The notes under the pieces are model-generated. The model saw nothing but the letters and a program-made list of their open reading frames with translations. It was not told where the DNA came from and made no database searches. Below, piece after piece: positions 29,019-39,849 of a stretch of DNA of 54,307 nucleotides; positions within the stretch are counted from its first letter, which is position 1; each line of letters begins with the position of its first letter. The translations under genes and the position numbers were made by a program. Source of the DNA: an uncultured Nitrospina sp. (lineage in GTDB: Bacteria; Nitrospinota; Nitrospinia; Nitrospinales; VA-1); NCBI GenBank assembly GCA_913045445.1, contig CAJWQP010000008.1, forward strand, positions 1-54,307. Direction: 5' to 3'.

Positions 29019-30617
29019 TTGAATTTACCCGCCAAATATTCAAATACCTTTATAGCAGGACTTGGAGTTTTAATCGCCACTGGAGTATTTCTACTGGACA
29101 TGGCAATTCCTCTCGGAGTCGCGGATGGAATTCTCTATGTCGTGCTTGTATTAATAGCCCTTTTCACAAAAAACAGGAAATTTATCTATATAGCGGCGGT
29201 CACAGGGACTGCGTTGACGGTTGCCGGTTATTTCCTGTCCCCGCAAGGTGGTGAAATGTGGCAGGTCATCGCCAACCGGTCGCTTGGTATATTCACTCTC
29301 TGGATGACGGCCGCACTTTGTCATGTGCAACACAGTCATTCAGAAAAAATGGAAGCGGTTCACCATGAACTTGAAGAAAAAGTTCAGCAGCGAACAGGAG
29401 ACCTCATCAAATCCAAAGCTGCTCTGGAAAGAGAATCAACCTACGTTCAACTGCACAAGGATATAGCTGTCGCCGCGAATGAAACCCGGGCACTGAAAGA
29501 TACTCTGAGGATATGTCTTCAAAGAATCTGCGCTCATGCCGGTTGGCCTGTGGGACACGCCTACCTGCCTGCCGATCAAACATCCAATTTGCTGGAACCT
29601 GCCAAAGTATGGTCCCTTGAGGATCCTGAACGTTTTGACACCTTCCTTAAAATATCAGAGGCAACTCCCCTCGGACCAGGCGTGGGACTTCCCGGTCGTG
29701 TCTTTGCCAGCGGGAAGCCTGCGTGGATTATAGATGTGACCAAAGATACCAACTTCCCACGCGCAAAGCTGGCAAAGGACATAGGGGTAAAAGCAGGGTT
29801 CGCGTTTCCTCTTTTAAGTGGTGAACGAGTGCTTGGCGTCATGGAATTTTTCTCAACTAAAGCGGCGGAACCTGACCGCGATATGATGGAAGTTATGGAA
29901 AAGGTTGGCATTCAGCTGGGCCGAGCTGTTGAACGACAATGGGCTGAAGAGGATATTCAAAACTCCAACGAACGATTGCGCAAACTGTATCAAAGACTGG
30001 AATTGGTTCGAGAAGAAGAACGCACACGTATCGCACGAGAAGTTCACGATGAATTGGCACAGATCCTGACCGCTCTGAAACTGGAACTCTCTCTACTCGA
30101 TAAAAAACTGAACGATACCAACCCGCCCTTGAGTAATGACACGCGAATGATGCTAGAGCTGATTAACAATTCGATCCAGGCTGTAAAAAAGATCGCCATG
30201 GATTTGAGACCTCCTATTCTGGATGATCTGGGTCTCCGTGAAGCGATTGAATGGCAGGGTCATGAATTTGAGAAACGTACCGGTATTCACTTTACATTTG
30301 AAGCTTCTCAAGGCAATGTAGAGATAGACATCAATCGCTCCACTACTATTTTTCGTATTTTCCAGGAAACCCTGACCAATGTTATTCGGCACGCCAAAGC
30401 TAAAAATATAATTGTCCAAATGACAGGAAAAGATGATATCCTAACCTTGCGGGTCAAGGACGATGGTATTGGGATTCGACCTGAACAAATTTCCGACATA
30501 CGGTCGCTCGGCCTGCTGGGCATACGCGAAAGAGCTCTTGTTTGGAACGGAGATGTTGACATCATGGGAGTTCACAATCAAGGCACAACAGTAACTATTA
30601 ATATTCAACGGAACTAA
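29019..30617 (+). CDS. sensor histidine kinase (membrane sensor + GAF + HisKA_3/HATPase, NarL/DegS type)
   Basis: N-terminal TM region; REEERTRIAREVHDELAQILTALKLELSLLD; DLRPPILDDLGLREAIEW; VKDDGIGI; LGLLGIRERA. Confidence 0.92.
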   Translation: MNLPAKYSNTFIAGLGVLIATGVFLLDMAIPLGVADGILYVVLVLIALFTKNRKFIYIAAVTGTALTVAGYFLSPQGGEMWQVIANRSLGIFTLWMTAALCHVQHSHSEKMEAVHHELEEKVQQRTGDLIKSKAALERESTYVQLHKDIAVAANETRALKDTLRICLQRICAHAGWPVGHAYLPADQTSNLLEPAKVWSLEDPERFDTFLKISEATPLGPGVGLPGRVFASGKPAWIIDVTKDTNFPRAKLAKDIGVKAGFAFPLLSGERVLGVMEFFSTKAAEPDRDMMEVMEKVGIQLGRAVERQWAEEDIQNSNERLRKLYQRLELVREEERTRIAREVHDELAQILTALKLELSLLDKKLNDTNPPLSNDTRMMLELINNSIQAVKKIAMDLRPPILDDLGLREAIEWQGHEFEKRTGIHFTFEASQGNVEIDINRSTTIFRIFQETLTNVIRHAKAKNIIVQMTGKDDILTLRVKDDGIGIRPEQISDIRSLGLLGIRERALVWNGDVDIMGVHNQGTTVTINIQRN

Positions 30618-30618
30618 A

Positions 30619-31266
30619 ATGAAAACTGTCGATCAAAAACCAATTAAAATAATTATCGCCGATGACCACCCACTGTTTAGACGTGGGCTTAAACACGCTC
30701 TCGAAGAAACAGACGATATAGAAGTAGCTTGCGAAGCAGACAATGGTGACGAATTATTGTCTCTTATCAAAGGTGATGAATTCGACATGGTTCTTCTGGA
30801 TATAGCTATGCCGGGAAAAAGCGGACTCGACTTATTAAAACAGCTCAAAAGCGAATACCCCAAGCTCCCCATACTCGTTCTCAGTGTTTATCCCGAAGAA
30901 CAGTACGCGGTGCGCTTTATCAAAGCAGGAGCATCGGGCTATCTCACAAAAGAGAGCGCGTCCGAAAGACTGGTCGAAGCGATTCGCAAAGTAGCAGACG
31001 GCGGGAAATATGCCAGCCAAACGATCACCGAAAAACTGGCTTTCGATTTTTCTGATTCTGAAAAACCGCTCCACGAGACGCTATCGGACCGTGAATATCA
31101 AGTCTTCGGGATGATATCCGTTGGTAAGTCCCTCACCGAAATCGGGAAAGAGCTCTCCCTCAGCGTTAAAACCATCAGCACACACCGAACGCGCATCCTT
31201 GAAAAAATGAAAATGAAAAAAAATGCGGAGCTGATTCATTACGCAATCACTCAAAATCTTATCTAA
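30619..31266 (+). CDS. LuxR/NarL-family response regulator
   Basis: IIIADDHPLFRRGLKHAL, MVLLDIAMPGKSGLDLL, C-terminal HTH LSDREYQVFGMISVGKSLTEIGKELSLSVKTISTHRTRILEKM. Confidence 0.93.
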   Translation: MKTVDQKPIKIIIADDHPLFRRGLKHALEETDDIEVACEADNGDELLSLIKGDEFDMVLLDIAMPGKSGLDLLKQLKSEYPKLPILVLSVYPEEQYAVRFIKAGASGYLTKESASERLVEAIRKVADGGKYASQTITEKLAFDFSDSEKPLHETLSDREYQVFGMISVGKSLTEIGKELSLSVKTISTHRTRILEKMKMKKNAELIHYAITQNLI

Positions 31267-31555
31267 CCCGAGATATCCTGCTGGAGATAATTTTTAATCC
31301 CCCTAATCTAAAGATAAATTTTCACCTTCTGCCCAACCTCCCCTCTCTCCCCAAGCAACAGACTAGGAAAAAACCTACGGCATATAAGTACTGTGCCTAT
31401 CATTTTTTCAGATCTTTGCTGATACCAAGACTCAGCTTAATCTACTAGACTTCACACTCGTTGCATCGACGTATGAGCGAATTTACGTTCTTTTGCAAGC
31501 CATGTAGATGGCCTGTTGCGCCGAGTTTTCATGAATGAGTAAACGAGGATAAACA

Positions 31556-31966
31556 TTGCTATCAAAACCAGTTATCACGAGTTCAAGACGTGCATCACAA
31601 AACATATGGCTGATCCTTTTCGTTGCGGTCGGGATCGTTGCCGCGTCCAGCATCAATGCAGAATCGCTGGGCAACATGATTTCACTTAATCCTACGGGAG
31701 TAGATTTAAAAACGATCCGGGTAGCCAGAAGCACGGATGTGCAGATAAGCAACGATTCGCAAGAAACAATTCGTGACTTCACGATCGTTCAAATTGCTTC
31801 CGGAAAAAAAATGTTGTCCATAGAAGGATTAAAACCAAGCGCGTCTTTTAATCTGGCTTTTGACCGCGCCGGAACTTACGTAGCTTGTTATTCCAAAGAA
31901 AGTAAAGAAGCTTTTGGTTCGAGTACCTGTCTACAAATTGAAGTCGTTGGACTTCGGTCCGCATAA
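31556..31966 (+). CDS. membrane-anchored/exported hypothetical protein
   Basis: N-terminal hydrophobic segment WLILFVAVGIVAASSINA; compact domain ending FDRAGTYVACYSKESKEAFGSSTCLQIEVV. Confidence 0.6.
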   Translation: MLSKPVITSSRRASQNIWLILFVAVGIVAASSINAESLGNMISLNPTGVDLKTIRVARSTDVQISNDSQETIRDFTIVQIASGKKMLSIEGLKPSASFNLAFDRAGTYVACYSKESKEAFGSSTCLQIEVVGLRSA

Positions 31967-32048
31967 AACTGGAGCAGAGATTCCTTAGGTACTTTTTTAT
32001 TAAAACGAGTAGTAAACTTTTGTTCAAAACCTTTAGAGGAGAACGGGA

Positions 32049-32504
32049 ATGAAAAAGATTTTTGCACTTACAGCAGTATTTGTTGTATGCGTGGCTTTCA
32101 ACGCATCAGCAGGAACCATCAACTCCGGTGAAACCGTATCTTGTAACGATGCGAATTCCATCACCCTCGAAAAAGCAAACATTGCTTTCGAGAACAACGA
32201 TAAGTTTGGATACACATCCAATGATCGTGGAAGCGCAAACGTAATGATATGGAAATCATCCAACTTCACTACCGTTCCAGTATCTCTGGGCGGAAAAGGT
32301 GACAGCAACGCCGCTCTTCATGGTTCTGATAAGGGCCACGAGACTGGCGTGAGTGATGCTTTCTATGGTGACCTCCCTGGTCGTAACAAAGTTGTTCTGA
32401 CCAAGCAGTCTGGGTTCAGCCGTGGCGACTCTATCGGCGACATCAGTGGTTTGGTTAAGATCACCAACCATGGCACCAACCCGGTTACGGTTACCTGTAA
32501 CTAA
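32049..32504 (+). CDS. exported hypothetical protein, 151 aa
   Basis: Signal peptide MKKIFALTAVFVVCVAFNASA; good SD (AGAGGAG); followed by a strong terminator. Confidence 0.75.
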   Translation: MKKIFALTAVFVVCVAFNASAGTINSGETVSCNDANSITLEKANIAFENNDKFGYTSNDRGSANVMIWKSSNFTTVPVSLGGKGDSNAALHGSDKGHETGVSDAFYGDLPGRNKVVLTKQSGFSRGDSIGDISGLVKITNHGTNPVTVTCN

Positions 32505-32552
32505 TTAGATTCAAATTAAGGGCTTTATTGCAAGTTTAGCCCTTACCCGGAA

Positions 32553-32588
32553 AACAGTCGGCTTCTCCCAAGTCGGCTGTTTTTTTTT
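32553..32588 (+). terminator. rho-independent terminator
   Basis: AACAGTCGGCTT-CTCCC-AAGTCGGCTGTT (12-bp stem with G-U pairs) followed by a T run. Confidence 0.82.
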
Positions 32589-32706
32589 GCCCTTAACTTC
32601 TCCCCTATTTTATTCCCGCACAGCATTATCTGAATATGATTTCCAACACCCGTATCATTATGTTAGGGTAGGGCATCAAAAAAATTAAACCTTTAAGGAA
32701 CCTGCT

Positions 32707-33225
32707 ATGAAATCCATTGCCGTTGCACGCATCACCTGTTTTTTTATCCTGGCCTTCTACTTCGCGGTTTGCGGAACACCCGCTTTTGCTGATGGGGCCG
32801 CAAAAAAGGGAGACAAAGTCGCCATAGAATACGAGGGCTCTCTTGATGACGGCACTGTGTTCGATAGCTCCAAAAACCATGACAAACCGCTTGAATTTGT
32901 TGTCGGGTCTGGACAGGTGATTCCCGGATTCGACAGGGCTGTAACAGGAATGAAAGTTAACGAGGAAAAAAAAATCAGGCTCGAGCCTACTGATGCCTAT
33001 GGTGAGAAAAACCCAAAACTCACTCATAAAATTGCGCGGACCAAACTACCGCCAAAACCGGAACCCAAACCGGGAATGGGACTCATGATGGGAGCGCCCG
33101 GACAACCCGATAGAAGGGCTATGATCACTGAAGTCACCAAGGATCATGTTGTCATAGACATGAACCACCCCCTGGCGGGGAAAGCACTCACCTTCGCGAT
33201 AAAACTTGTTAAAATTTCACACTGA
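32707..33225 (+). CDS. FKBP-type peptidyl-prolyl cis-trans isomerase, exported (SlyD-like)
   Basis: VAIEYEGSLDDGTVFDSS, FVVGSGQVIPGFDRAVTGM, DMNHPLAGKALTFAIKL. Confidence 0.92.
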   Translation: MKSIAVARITCFFILAFYFAVCGTPAFADGAAKKGDKVAIEYEGSLDDGTVFDSSKNHDKPLEFVVGSGQVIPGFDRAVTGMKVNEEKKIRLEPTDAYGEKNPKLTHKIARTKLPPKPEPKPGMGLMMGAPGQPDRRAMITEVTKDHVVIDMNHPLAGKALTFAIKLVKISH

Positions 33226-33331
33226 TTCGTTGACGGGTCAGAATGCACAGCGTGTGCTGTAATTGCGCACAGGCTAAAATTGCATGTACTGTAGTTTTAT
33301 TAAAATTTATAATTTTTGAATCAACAATATT

Positions 33332-34753
33332 ATGACTGCACCCGTTCGCGTCCGTTTCGCGCCCAGCCCAACCGGACACCTTCACATAGGCGGTGTGCGC
33401 ACGGCCCTATTCAATTGGCTGTTCGCGCGTCACTATGGAGGACAGTTTGTTTTGCGCATCGAAGACACAGACGCATCCCGATCTACTGAGGAATCAATTG
33501 ATGAAATCCTTGCCTCTATGAAATGGTTGGGACTGGATTGGGATGAGGGCCCCTTCCGCCAGACAAAAAGGCAGTCCGTTTACAAAGAAAAGGTTGACCA
33601 GCTTTTATGCGAGGATAAAGCCTACCCCTGTTTCTGCACAACGGAGGAGCTGGATCAAAAGCGCAAAGAAGCGCAGGCCAAAGGGCTCAAACCAAAATAC
33701 GATGGCACCTGCCGGAACCGAACTGACAAACCTGAAGGCATTCCATTCGTCACTCGTTTTAAAGCTCCGCTGGAAGGAGCAGTCACTGTTCAAGACCTGC
33801 TACGCGGCAACGTGGTGTTCCAGAACGAAGAACTGGACGACCTTATCATTTTGCGATCTGACGGCACACCGACATATAATTTTGTGGTGGTGGTCGATGA
33901 CGGTGACATGGGAATCACCCATGTCATAAGAGGTGATGACCATTTATCAAACACACCCCGGCAGGCATTGTTGTATGACGGACTTGGAATGCCCCGCCCC
34001 AAATTCGCGCATATTTCGATGATACTGGGAGCAGACAAAACCCGACTCAGTAAACGTCATGGGGCGACTTCGGTACTCGCATACCGCGACATGGGATACC
34101 TGCCCGATGCGCTCATCAATTACCTTGCCAGACTCGGTTGGTCACACGGCGATCAGGAAATCTTCACCCGGCAGGAAATGATCCAGCATTTTTCACTGGA
34201 AAACGTCACTACCTCCGCCGCCGTGTTCAATCCGGAAAAACTTCAATGGCTCAACCAGCAATACATCCAGAACACCTCGCCTCTGGACTTGGCCCCTCAA
34301 CTAGAACCATTCCTCATCAGAGAAGGTATCCTGTCTGAGAACCATGAACTCAGCGCTCAAGAAATTTCCAAGCCCATCCCTTCACTCAACCAGAGAGCGG
34401 AAACGCTGGTGAAAATGGCGCCAAAATCTGCTTTCTATTTCAGAAAGGAACTTGAATTCGATGAGAAAGCACGGGGAAAATTTCTCAAACCAGACATTAA
34501 ACCGCATATCGAAAAACTAATCGCCGCCATAAGCGAAATGGAAAACCTGGAACACGATCCACTAGAAAAACTGTTCAAACAGGTCGCCGAAGAGGCAGAG
34601 CTTAAGCTGGGAAAACTGGCCCAGCCCGTGCGAGTGGCACTTACCGGAGGTACCGCGAGTCCGGGAATCTATGATGTCGTCTTGTTACTCGGTAAAACCA
34701 CCACACTCAAGCGTTTGAATGAAGCAGTGGATTTTATTGTAAAAGCGCGGTAG
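33332..34753 (+). CDS. gltX: glutamyl-tRNA synthetase
   Basis: RFAPSPTGHLHIGGVRTALFNWLFAR, RIEDTDASRS, KLSKRHGATSV-type motif (TRLSKRHGATSV). Confidence 0.96.
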   Translation: MTAPVRVRFAPSPTGHLHIGGVRTALFNWLFARHYGGQFVLRIEDTDASRSTEESIDEILASMKWLGLDWDEGPFRQTKRQSVYKEKVDQLLCEDKAYPCFCTTEELDQKRKEAQAKGLKPKYDGTCRNRTDKPEGIPFVTRFKAPLEGAVTVQDLLRGNVVFQNEELDDLIILRSDGTPTYNFVVVVDDGDMGITHVIRGDDHLSNTPRQALLYDGLGMPRPKFAHISMILGADKTRLSKRHGATSVLAYRDMGYLPDALINYLARLGWSHGDQEIFTRQEMIQHFSLENVTTSAAVFNPEKLQWLNQQYIQNTSPLDLAPQLEPFLIREGILSENHELSAQEISKPIPSLNQRAETLVKMAPKSAFYFRKELEFDEKARGKFLKPDIKPHIEKLIAAISEMENLEHDPLEKLFKQVAEEAELKLGKLAQPVRVALTGGTASPGIYDVVLLLGKTTTLKRLNEAVDFIVKAR

Positions 34754-34903
34754 AACTTTGAGCTGTTTATAAAGGTTTTAATTCAACCTCATATTTTTTG
34801 TGCGATGATGATACAAATTCATAACTTCATGAACGACATCCTGCTGTAAATTGGTATGAATTCATCTGACAGCATTCCTCTCTCAATTTTCGGAAGATGG
34901 TTT

Positions 34904-34939
34904 GTTATCTTAGCGTCTTGGCGACTTTGCGAGAAACTA
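34904..34939. repeat. intergenic repeat-like element (minus strand GTTTCTCGCAAAGTCGCCAAGACGCTAAGATAACAAACC)
   Basis: Resembles the widespread 'TTCTCGCAAAGACGCCAAGACGC' intergenic repeat; abuts the glnS stop codon. Confidence 0.5.
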
Positions 34940-36634
34940 ACTGCCTTTTTTTGCGATTTTTGCCCAGGTGTCGCGAAGGGTTACGGCACGATTAAACACA
35001 GGCGCGGTGGATAAATAGTTTTTCGCATCGGCGCAAAAGTATCCCATGCGTAAAAACTGAAAGCGGTCACCCGGCTGAGCCTCGGCCAGCGCGGGTTCGA
35101 CTTTGCAGTCTTTCAGGATTTCCAGCGACTCGGGGTTGAGAGCGGATTTTAAATCGGAACTCTCCTTGTCATCGGCGGGGTTTTCTTTGGTGAACAGGTG
35201 ACTATACATCCGCACCTCCGCGCTCTTCGCATGCTGTGCCGATACCCAGTGAAGCGTGCCTTTGATCTTGCGCCCGGCAGTTGCACCACCTGATTTTGAA
35301 TCTGGATCATACGTACACCTCAGTTCGGTGATGTTGCCGCTACTGTCCTTTATCACTTCTTCGCATTTGATAATGTAGGCGCTCTTGAGGCGGACTTCTT
35401 TCCCCGGCGCGAGCCTGAAAAACTTTTTCGGCGCGTCTTCCATGAAATCTTCCTGCTCGATATAGAGCTCGCGTGAGAATGGAATCTTCCTGCTACCCGC
35501 CTCCGGGTCTTCCGGGTTGTTGGGGGAATCGAGTTCTTCCACCTGCCCTTCAGGATAATTCACAAGGACCACTTTCAACGGACGAAGAACCGCCATCAAT
35601 CGTAGCGCACGTTTGTTGAGGTCTTCGCGCAGACAGTGTTCGAGCAATGCCATCTCTACTGTGCTGTTGGCTTTGGCGACACCGATCCGTTCACAAAAAT
35701 CGCGAATGGACTCGGGCGTGTATCCGCGACGCCGCAGGCCGGAAATGGTCGGCATACGCGGATCATCCCACCCGGCAACATGTTTCTCTTCTACCAGTTG
35801 CAGAAGTTTGCGTTTGCTCAATAACGTGTATGCGAGGTTGAGCCGCGCGAATTCTATCTGTTGCGGATGATAAACATCGAGCGTGTCGATGATCCAGTCA
35901 TAGAGCGGACGATGGTCCTCAAATTCCAATGTGCAAATAGAATGCGTGATCGTTTCGATTGAGTCGGACTGACCATGCGCGAAATCGTACATCGGGTAAA
36001 TACACCAGGTGTCTCCCGTGCGATGATGATGCGCCTTGATAATGCGGTAAAGAACCGGATCCCGCATATTGAGATTGCCCGAAGCCATGTCGATTTTCGC
36101 GCGCAGGACTTTCGCGCCGTCCGCAAACTCGCCGTTTTTCATACGCTCGAACAGGTCGAGATTTTCTTCTACAGAGCGATTGCGAAACGGGCTGTCCTTT
36201 CCCGCCTGAGTGGGTGTACCGCGATGCTCCCTGATCTCGTCGGCGCTGAGATCTTCGACATAAGCCACGTCCGCTTTAATCAACTGCACCGCCCAGTCGT
36301 AAAGCTGGGCAAAATAATCAGACGTATAATATATTTTGTCGCCCCAGTCGAATCCGAGCCACTTTACATCCTCAATGATCGACTGAACATAGACATCCTC
36401 TTCTTTGGTCGGATTCGTATCATCAAAACGCAGATTGCATTGTCCGCCAAACTCGTCTGCAAGACCAAAGTTGAGACAGATGGATTTTGCGTGACCGATG
36501 TGGAGGAATCCATTTGGCTCCGGCGGAAAGCGGGTGTGGACACGCCCCTCCCATTTATTTGATGCAATATCGTCTTTAACAACTTCCCGGATAAAATTGG
36601 AAGGCGTAACGTCCGTTTCGTTTTCTTTATTCAT
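34937..36634 (-). CDS. glnS: glutaminyl-tRNA synthetase
   Basis: [75 protein letters not shown]. Confidence 0.96.
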   Translation of the reverse strand: MNKENETDVTPSNFIREVVKDDIASNKWEGRVHTRFPPEPNGFLHIGHAKSICLNFGLADEFGGQCNLRFDDTNPTKEEDVYVQSIIEDVKWLGFDWGDKIYYTSDYFAQLYDWAVQLIKADVAYVEDLSADEIREHRGTPTQAGKDSPFRNRSVEENLDLFERMKNGEFADGAKVLRAKIDMASGNLNMRDPVLYRIIKAHHHRTGDTWCIYPMYDFAHGQSDSIETITHSICTLEFEDHRPLYDWIIDTLDVYHPQQIEFARLNLAYTLLSKRKLLQLVEEKHVAGWDDPRMPTISGLRRRGYTPESIRDFCERIGVAKANSTVEMALLEHCLREDLNKRALRLMAVLRPLKVVLVNYPEGQVEELDSPNNPEDPEAGSRKIPFSRELYIEQEDFMEDAPKKFFRLAPGKEVRLKSAYIIKCEEVIKDSSGNITELRCTYDPDSKSGGATAGRKIKGTLHWVSAQHAKSAEVRMYSHLFTKENPADDKESSDLKSALNPESLEILKDCKVEPALAEAQPGDRFQFLRMGYFCADAKNYLSTAPVFNRAVTLRDTWAKIAKKGS

Positions 36635-36697
36635 AAATAGTTTCGCAAGGTATCAGTTAAAAGGAAGGCATTCTATCACAATCAGTCGGGTTAAAGG

Positions 36698-38689
36698 TCA
36701 TGGTTCATTTCCCAGTTCACTTATATCCTTAACCTTCACTTTGTCGTGGAGGTTTTTGGCTTTGAGGGCGTCTTCCAGCATGAGCACGCAAAATGGGCAA
36801 GACACGGCGATGGTGTCGGGATTGGATTCCATCAGCTGGTCAACGCGCTGGTGGCTCACGCGGGTACTGGTTTTTTCTTCCAGTAGAAACCTTCCGCCTC
36901 CCGCGCCGCAACAGGTGCCACGTTCCCGGCTGGTAGCTGGCTCAGATATAGCTTTCGGATCTACATTATCTGCAATCACCTCACGCGGGGCATCATAAAT
37001 TTTATTGTGCCGGCCCAGGTAACATGGATCATGATACACCACACGATCATCGGTTTTTACTTCACTCCCCCCCTGGAGGGCCAGCAGTTCGGAATGGTGG
37101 ATGACATTGAGCTCAACGCCAAACTCGGCGTACTCGTTCTTGAGCGAATTGAAACAATGCGGGCAATGGGTGACAATTTTCATCACAGATTTTTCTTTAA
37201 ACAGTTCGGCATTTTTTGAAGCGAGCATATCGAAAAGATATTCGTTTCCAGCGCGTCGGGCTGGATCACCGGTACAACCTTCATCGTTACCAAGAATTGA
37301 AAAATCCACCCCAGCGGACTTCAATGATTTGACCACCGCCGTAGCGATTTTTTTACCGCGTTCATCGAATGACCCATTACAGCCAACAAAATATAGATAC
37401 TCGGTCGGGTTATTTTTGTCCCATGTTTTAATATCCAATTCTTTCGCCCAGTCTGCGCGGGTATTACTGCCGAATCCCCAGGGATTGGAATGTGCCTCCA
37501 GCGATTTGAAGGCATTGGCAAACTCAGCCGGGTAGCGGTCCTCCATGAGTACGAGTCCGCGCCTAAGATCAACCACCTTGTTCACGTATTCGATCATGAC
37601 AGGACATTCTTCCTCACAGGCGCCACAGGTCGTACACGACCAGATCGTCTCATCGTTAATTATTCCACCGAGCAATGAGGGGCTTTCCAACCGCTCAAGG
37701 TTATCATCGAGCAGGAAAGGTGTTTCGCTATTGAGGTGATCGCGCAGGTCTACCGTCAGTTGTTTTGGCGAAAGCGGTTTGCCGCTGGCCAGTGCAGGGC
37801 AAACAACATCGCACCTTCCGCACTCGGTACAGGTGTGCAGGTCGAGCAGTTTTTTCCAGGAAAACTCCTCTATCTTTGAAACTCCATAATTTTCCAGTTC
37901 TTCATTTTCAAAATCGATGCGATAAAGCTGATTGCCTCTTCCATAAATATTTGAGAAGAACACATTAGGAATCGAAGTGATGATATGAAAATGTTTTGAG
38001 CCGGGTAGCAGAGTCAAAAAATACAAGATGCAGACGACATGCATCCAATAAGCCAGGTTGTGAAGGTGGACGACAATATCCGCTCCCAAAACGGATAACA
38101 CAGGCGCGATTAATGAACCCAGCCAGATCCCGTTCAATACCGCTTGCGGATTCCTCGCCTGCCATGCCGCGTCAAACAGAGCATCGCTCACCATGATCGC
38201 GAGGATAAGAACGAGAATCACGATACCTTCCATCGATAAAGTGAGTCGCTCAGGCTTGACCACAGTCCTGCGATAAAGAGCATAAGTCGCGGCAAGAATT
38301 ACCAGAACGATCAAACAATCTTTTAAATAAAGGTACAGCGTTTCGCATCCGCTCCCAGCCAATTCTACCGTTGGGAAAAACCCAATAAAGAAAAACCAGG
38401 CGGCCCGAAGGAGAAATATGAGGAATCCCCAAAAAATAAGCGCGTGCATCCACCCCGCCCCGGCTTCCTTAAACATCTTGACCTGCAAGAAAGCTGTGCG
38501 AAAAGTGTGCCCCAATCTTTTAACAGGAGAGTTGAGTCGGTCCTCGAAGGGAGCTCTTTGAAAAATCTTCCATTTAGGCCACAGGACGTACAGAAAACGT
38601 GCGATCGCCGTCAACACAAGAAGCCCTAGAACAAAGGGTTGCAGGTCCTGAGAGACCCATTCAAGCGCACGGTTTTGAGAAAAGTTCAT
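36698..38689 (-). CDS. membrane-bound HdrD/GlpC-like (Fe-S) oxidoreductase with NarI-like N-terminal domain and CCG domains
   Basis: N-terminal TM helices; CTECGRCDVVCP and CTTCGACEEECP dicluster; CCGAGGGRFLLEE and SCPFCVLMLEDAL CCG motifs. Confidence 0.9.
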   Translation of the reverse strand: MNFSQNRALEWVSQDLQPFVLGLLVLTAIARFLYVLWPKWKIFQRAPFEDRLNSPVKRLGHTFRTAFLQVKMFKEAGAGWMHALIFWGFLIFLLRAAWFFFIGFFPTVELAGSGCETLYLYLKDCLIVLVILAATYALYRRTVVKPERLTLSMEGIVILVLILAIMVSDALFDAAWQARNPQAVLNGIWLGSLIAPVLSVLGADIVVHLHNLAYWMHVVCILYFLTLLPGSKHFHIITSIPNVFFSNIYGRGNQLYRIDFENEELENYGVSKIEEFSWKKLLDLHTCTECGRCDVVCPALASGKPLSPKQLTVDLRDHLNSETPFLLDDNLERLESPSLLGGIINDETIWSCTTCGACEEECPVMIEYVNKVVDLRRGLVLMEDRYPAEFANAFKSLEAHSNPWGFGSNTRADWAKELDIKTWDKNNPTEYLYFVGCNGSFDERGKKIATAVVKSLKSAGVDFSILGNDEGCTGDPARRAGNEYLFDMLASKNAELFKEKSVMKIVTHCPHCFNSLKNEYAEFGVELNVIHHSELLALQGGSEVKTDDRVVYHDPCYLGRHNKIYDAPREVIADNVDPKAISEPATSRERGTCCGAGGGRFLLEEKTSTRVSHQRVDQLMESNPDTIAVSCPFCVLMLEDALKAKNLHDKVKVKDISELGNEP

Positions 38690-38907
38690 CTATATAAACC
38701 CACTATTTAAGAATTCATCTAAATAAATAGAGCAGGACAAGAGGTGCCCATCGGTCAAAGCTATGGTACCGAAAGGCGATGAAAGAGGCTAGTTATTTGA
38801 TTTATCAGGAATTGCTGTTGAATTTGCCATTTCCTGTGCTATATTTATAAGCGCTTAAAGCCATCTTGATTACACAGCCATACACCTTTGCGGGGAGGCC
38901 TTGCATC

Positions 38908-39825
38908 ATGGCGAAACTTTTTACTCGTGCCATTCAGCCTATGAACTTTTTTCATTTTTCCGTAATTGTTTGCGGATCGATCTTTTTATGCGTTGCCAAC
39001 ACCAGCGCAATTCCACTGGATGATGTCTACGATAGGGGCCAGGCCGAGGTTCGTGTCTCTCCTGAGTTTAATCCGCAAAACGGGATGCCACCCGTATTTA
39101 ATCCTTCCCTGCATCCAAACCTGAATAGTGATATCAACGAAGCACACCCTATTCCTGATTATATTAAACAGTTCGGCAAGGACCAGATCTTCCCGATTTA
39201 TTACCACCAACTACTTGAGGTCGACCCGAAGGATCAGGTCCAAAGCAAAATTTTCAATGAACAGGCCTTCCGTTCAACCAGAAGGATAGGCGTTTTGGGC
39301 TTTGAAAACAAGACTTCCGGTCAGTTCAAAGACGAAAATGCAGGTAAAATCGTAGCAAAACAGGTTTCCCACGAGCTTCAGTCCGTGAAAGACTATTTTA
39401 TCATCCCACCACCAAGGATGAATGAAGATGCACAACTCAGAATCGTAACAAAATTCTCGGCAGACAACCAACAGCAGGCAAAACCACCCGGCACTGAGGC
39501 TCAGTCAACCCACTCCGACCTGTCATACTCAAGTGATGAGATGGATGCGGTTATGATTGGAGCAGTCACAAAATATATGGATTCCTATCGCACCCGGAGT
39601 GGGGCCATAGAAAAAAGCCTGTCCGGCGGTGTTGAATTTGGGGCATTTCTGGTCAGCACCCACACGGGTGATGTGATCTGGGGAGCCCGATTTGTCGGAT
39701 CGCAACCTACCGGCCTGTCCAGCTTTTTCCTGAATTCGGGTTCGAAATGGCTGAGCAAGGAACATCTGTCCCAGGCGGCCATGAAAAATGTATTACAGGC
39801 ATTCCACGAAAATAAGCTCAAATAA
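38908..39825 (+). CDS. exported CsgG/GNA1162-like hypothetical protein
   Basis: RRIGVLGFENKTSG; AVMIGAVTKYMDSYRTRSGAIEKSLSGGVEFGAFLVSTHTGDVIWGARFVG; start uncertain. Confidence 0.55.
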   Translation: MAKLFTRAIQPMNFFHFSVIVCGSIFLCVANTSAIPLDDVYDRGQAEVRVSPEFNPQNGMPPVFNPSLHPNLNSDINEAHPIPDYIKQFGKDQIFPIYYHQLLEVDPKDQVQSKIFNEQAFRSTRRIGVLGFENKTSGQFKDENAGKIVAKQVSHELQSVKDYFIIPPPRMNEDAQLRIVTKFSADNQQQAKPPGTEAQSTHSDLSYSSDEMDAVMIGAVTKYMDSYRTRSGAIEKSLSGGVEFGAFLVSTHTGDVIWGARFVGSQPTGLSSFFLNSGSKWLSKEHLSQAAMKNVLQAFHENKLK

Positions 39826-39849
39826 GACTTTTTTTAGTATAATGACGTC

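Noticed and set aside
35975-36562. 195-aa plus-strand ORF within glnS
   Set aside because: Antisense to conserved GlnRS sequence; no independent support.
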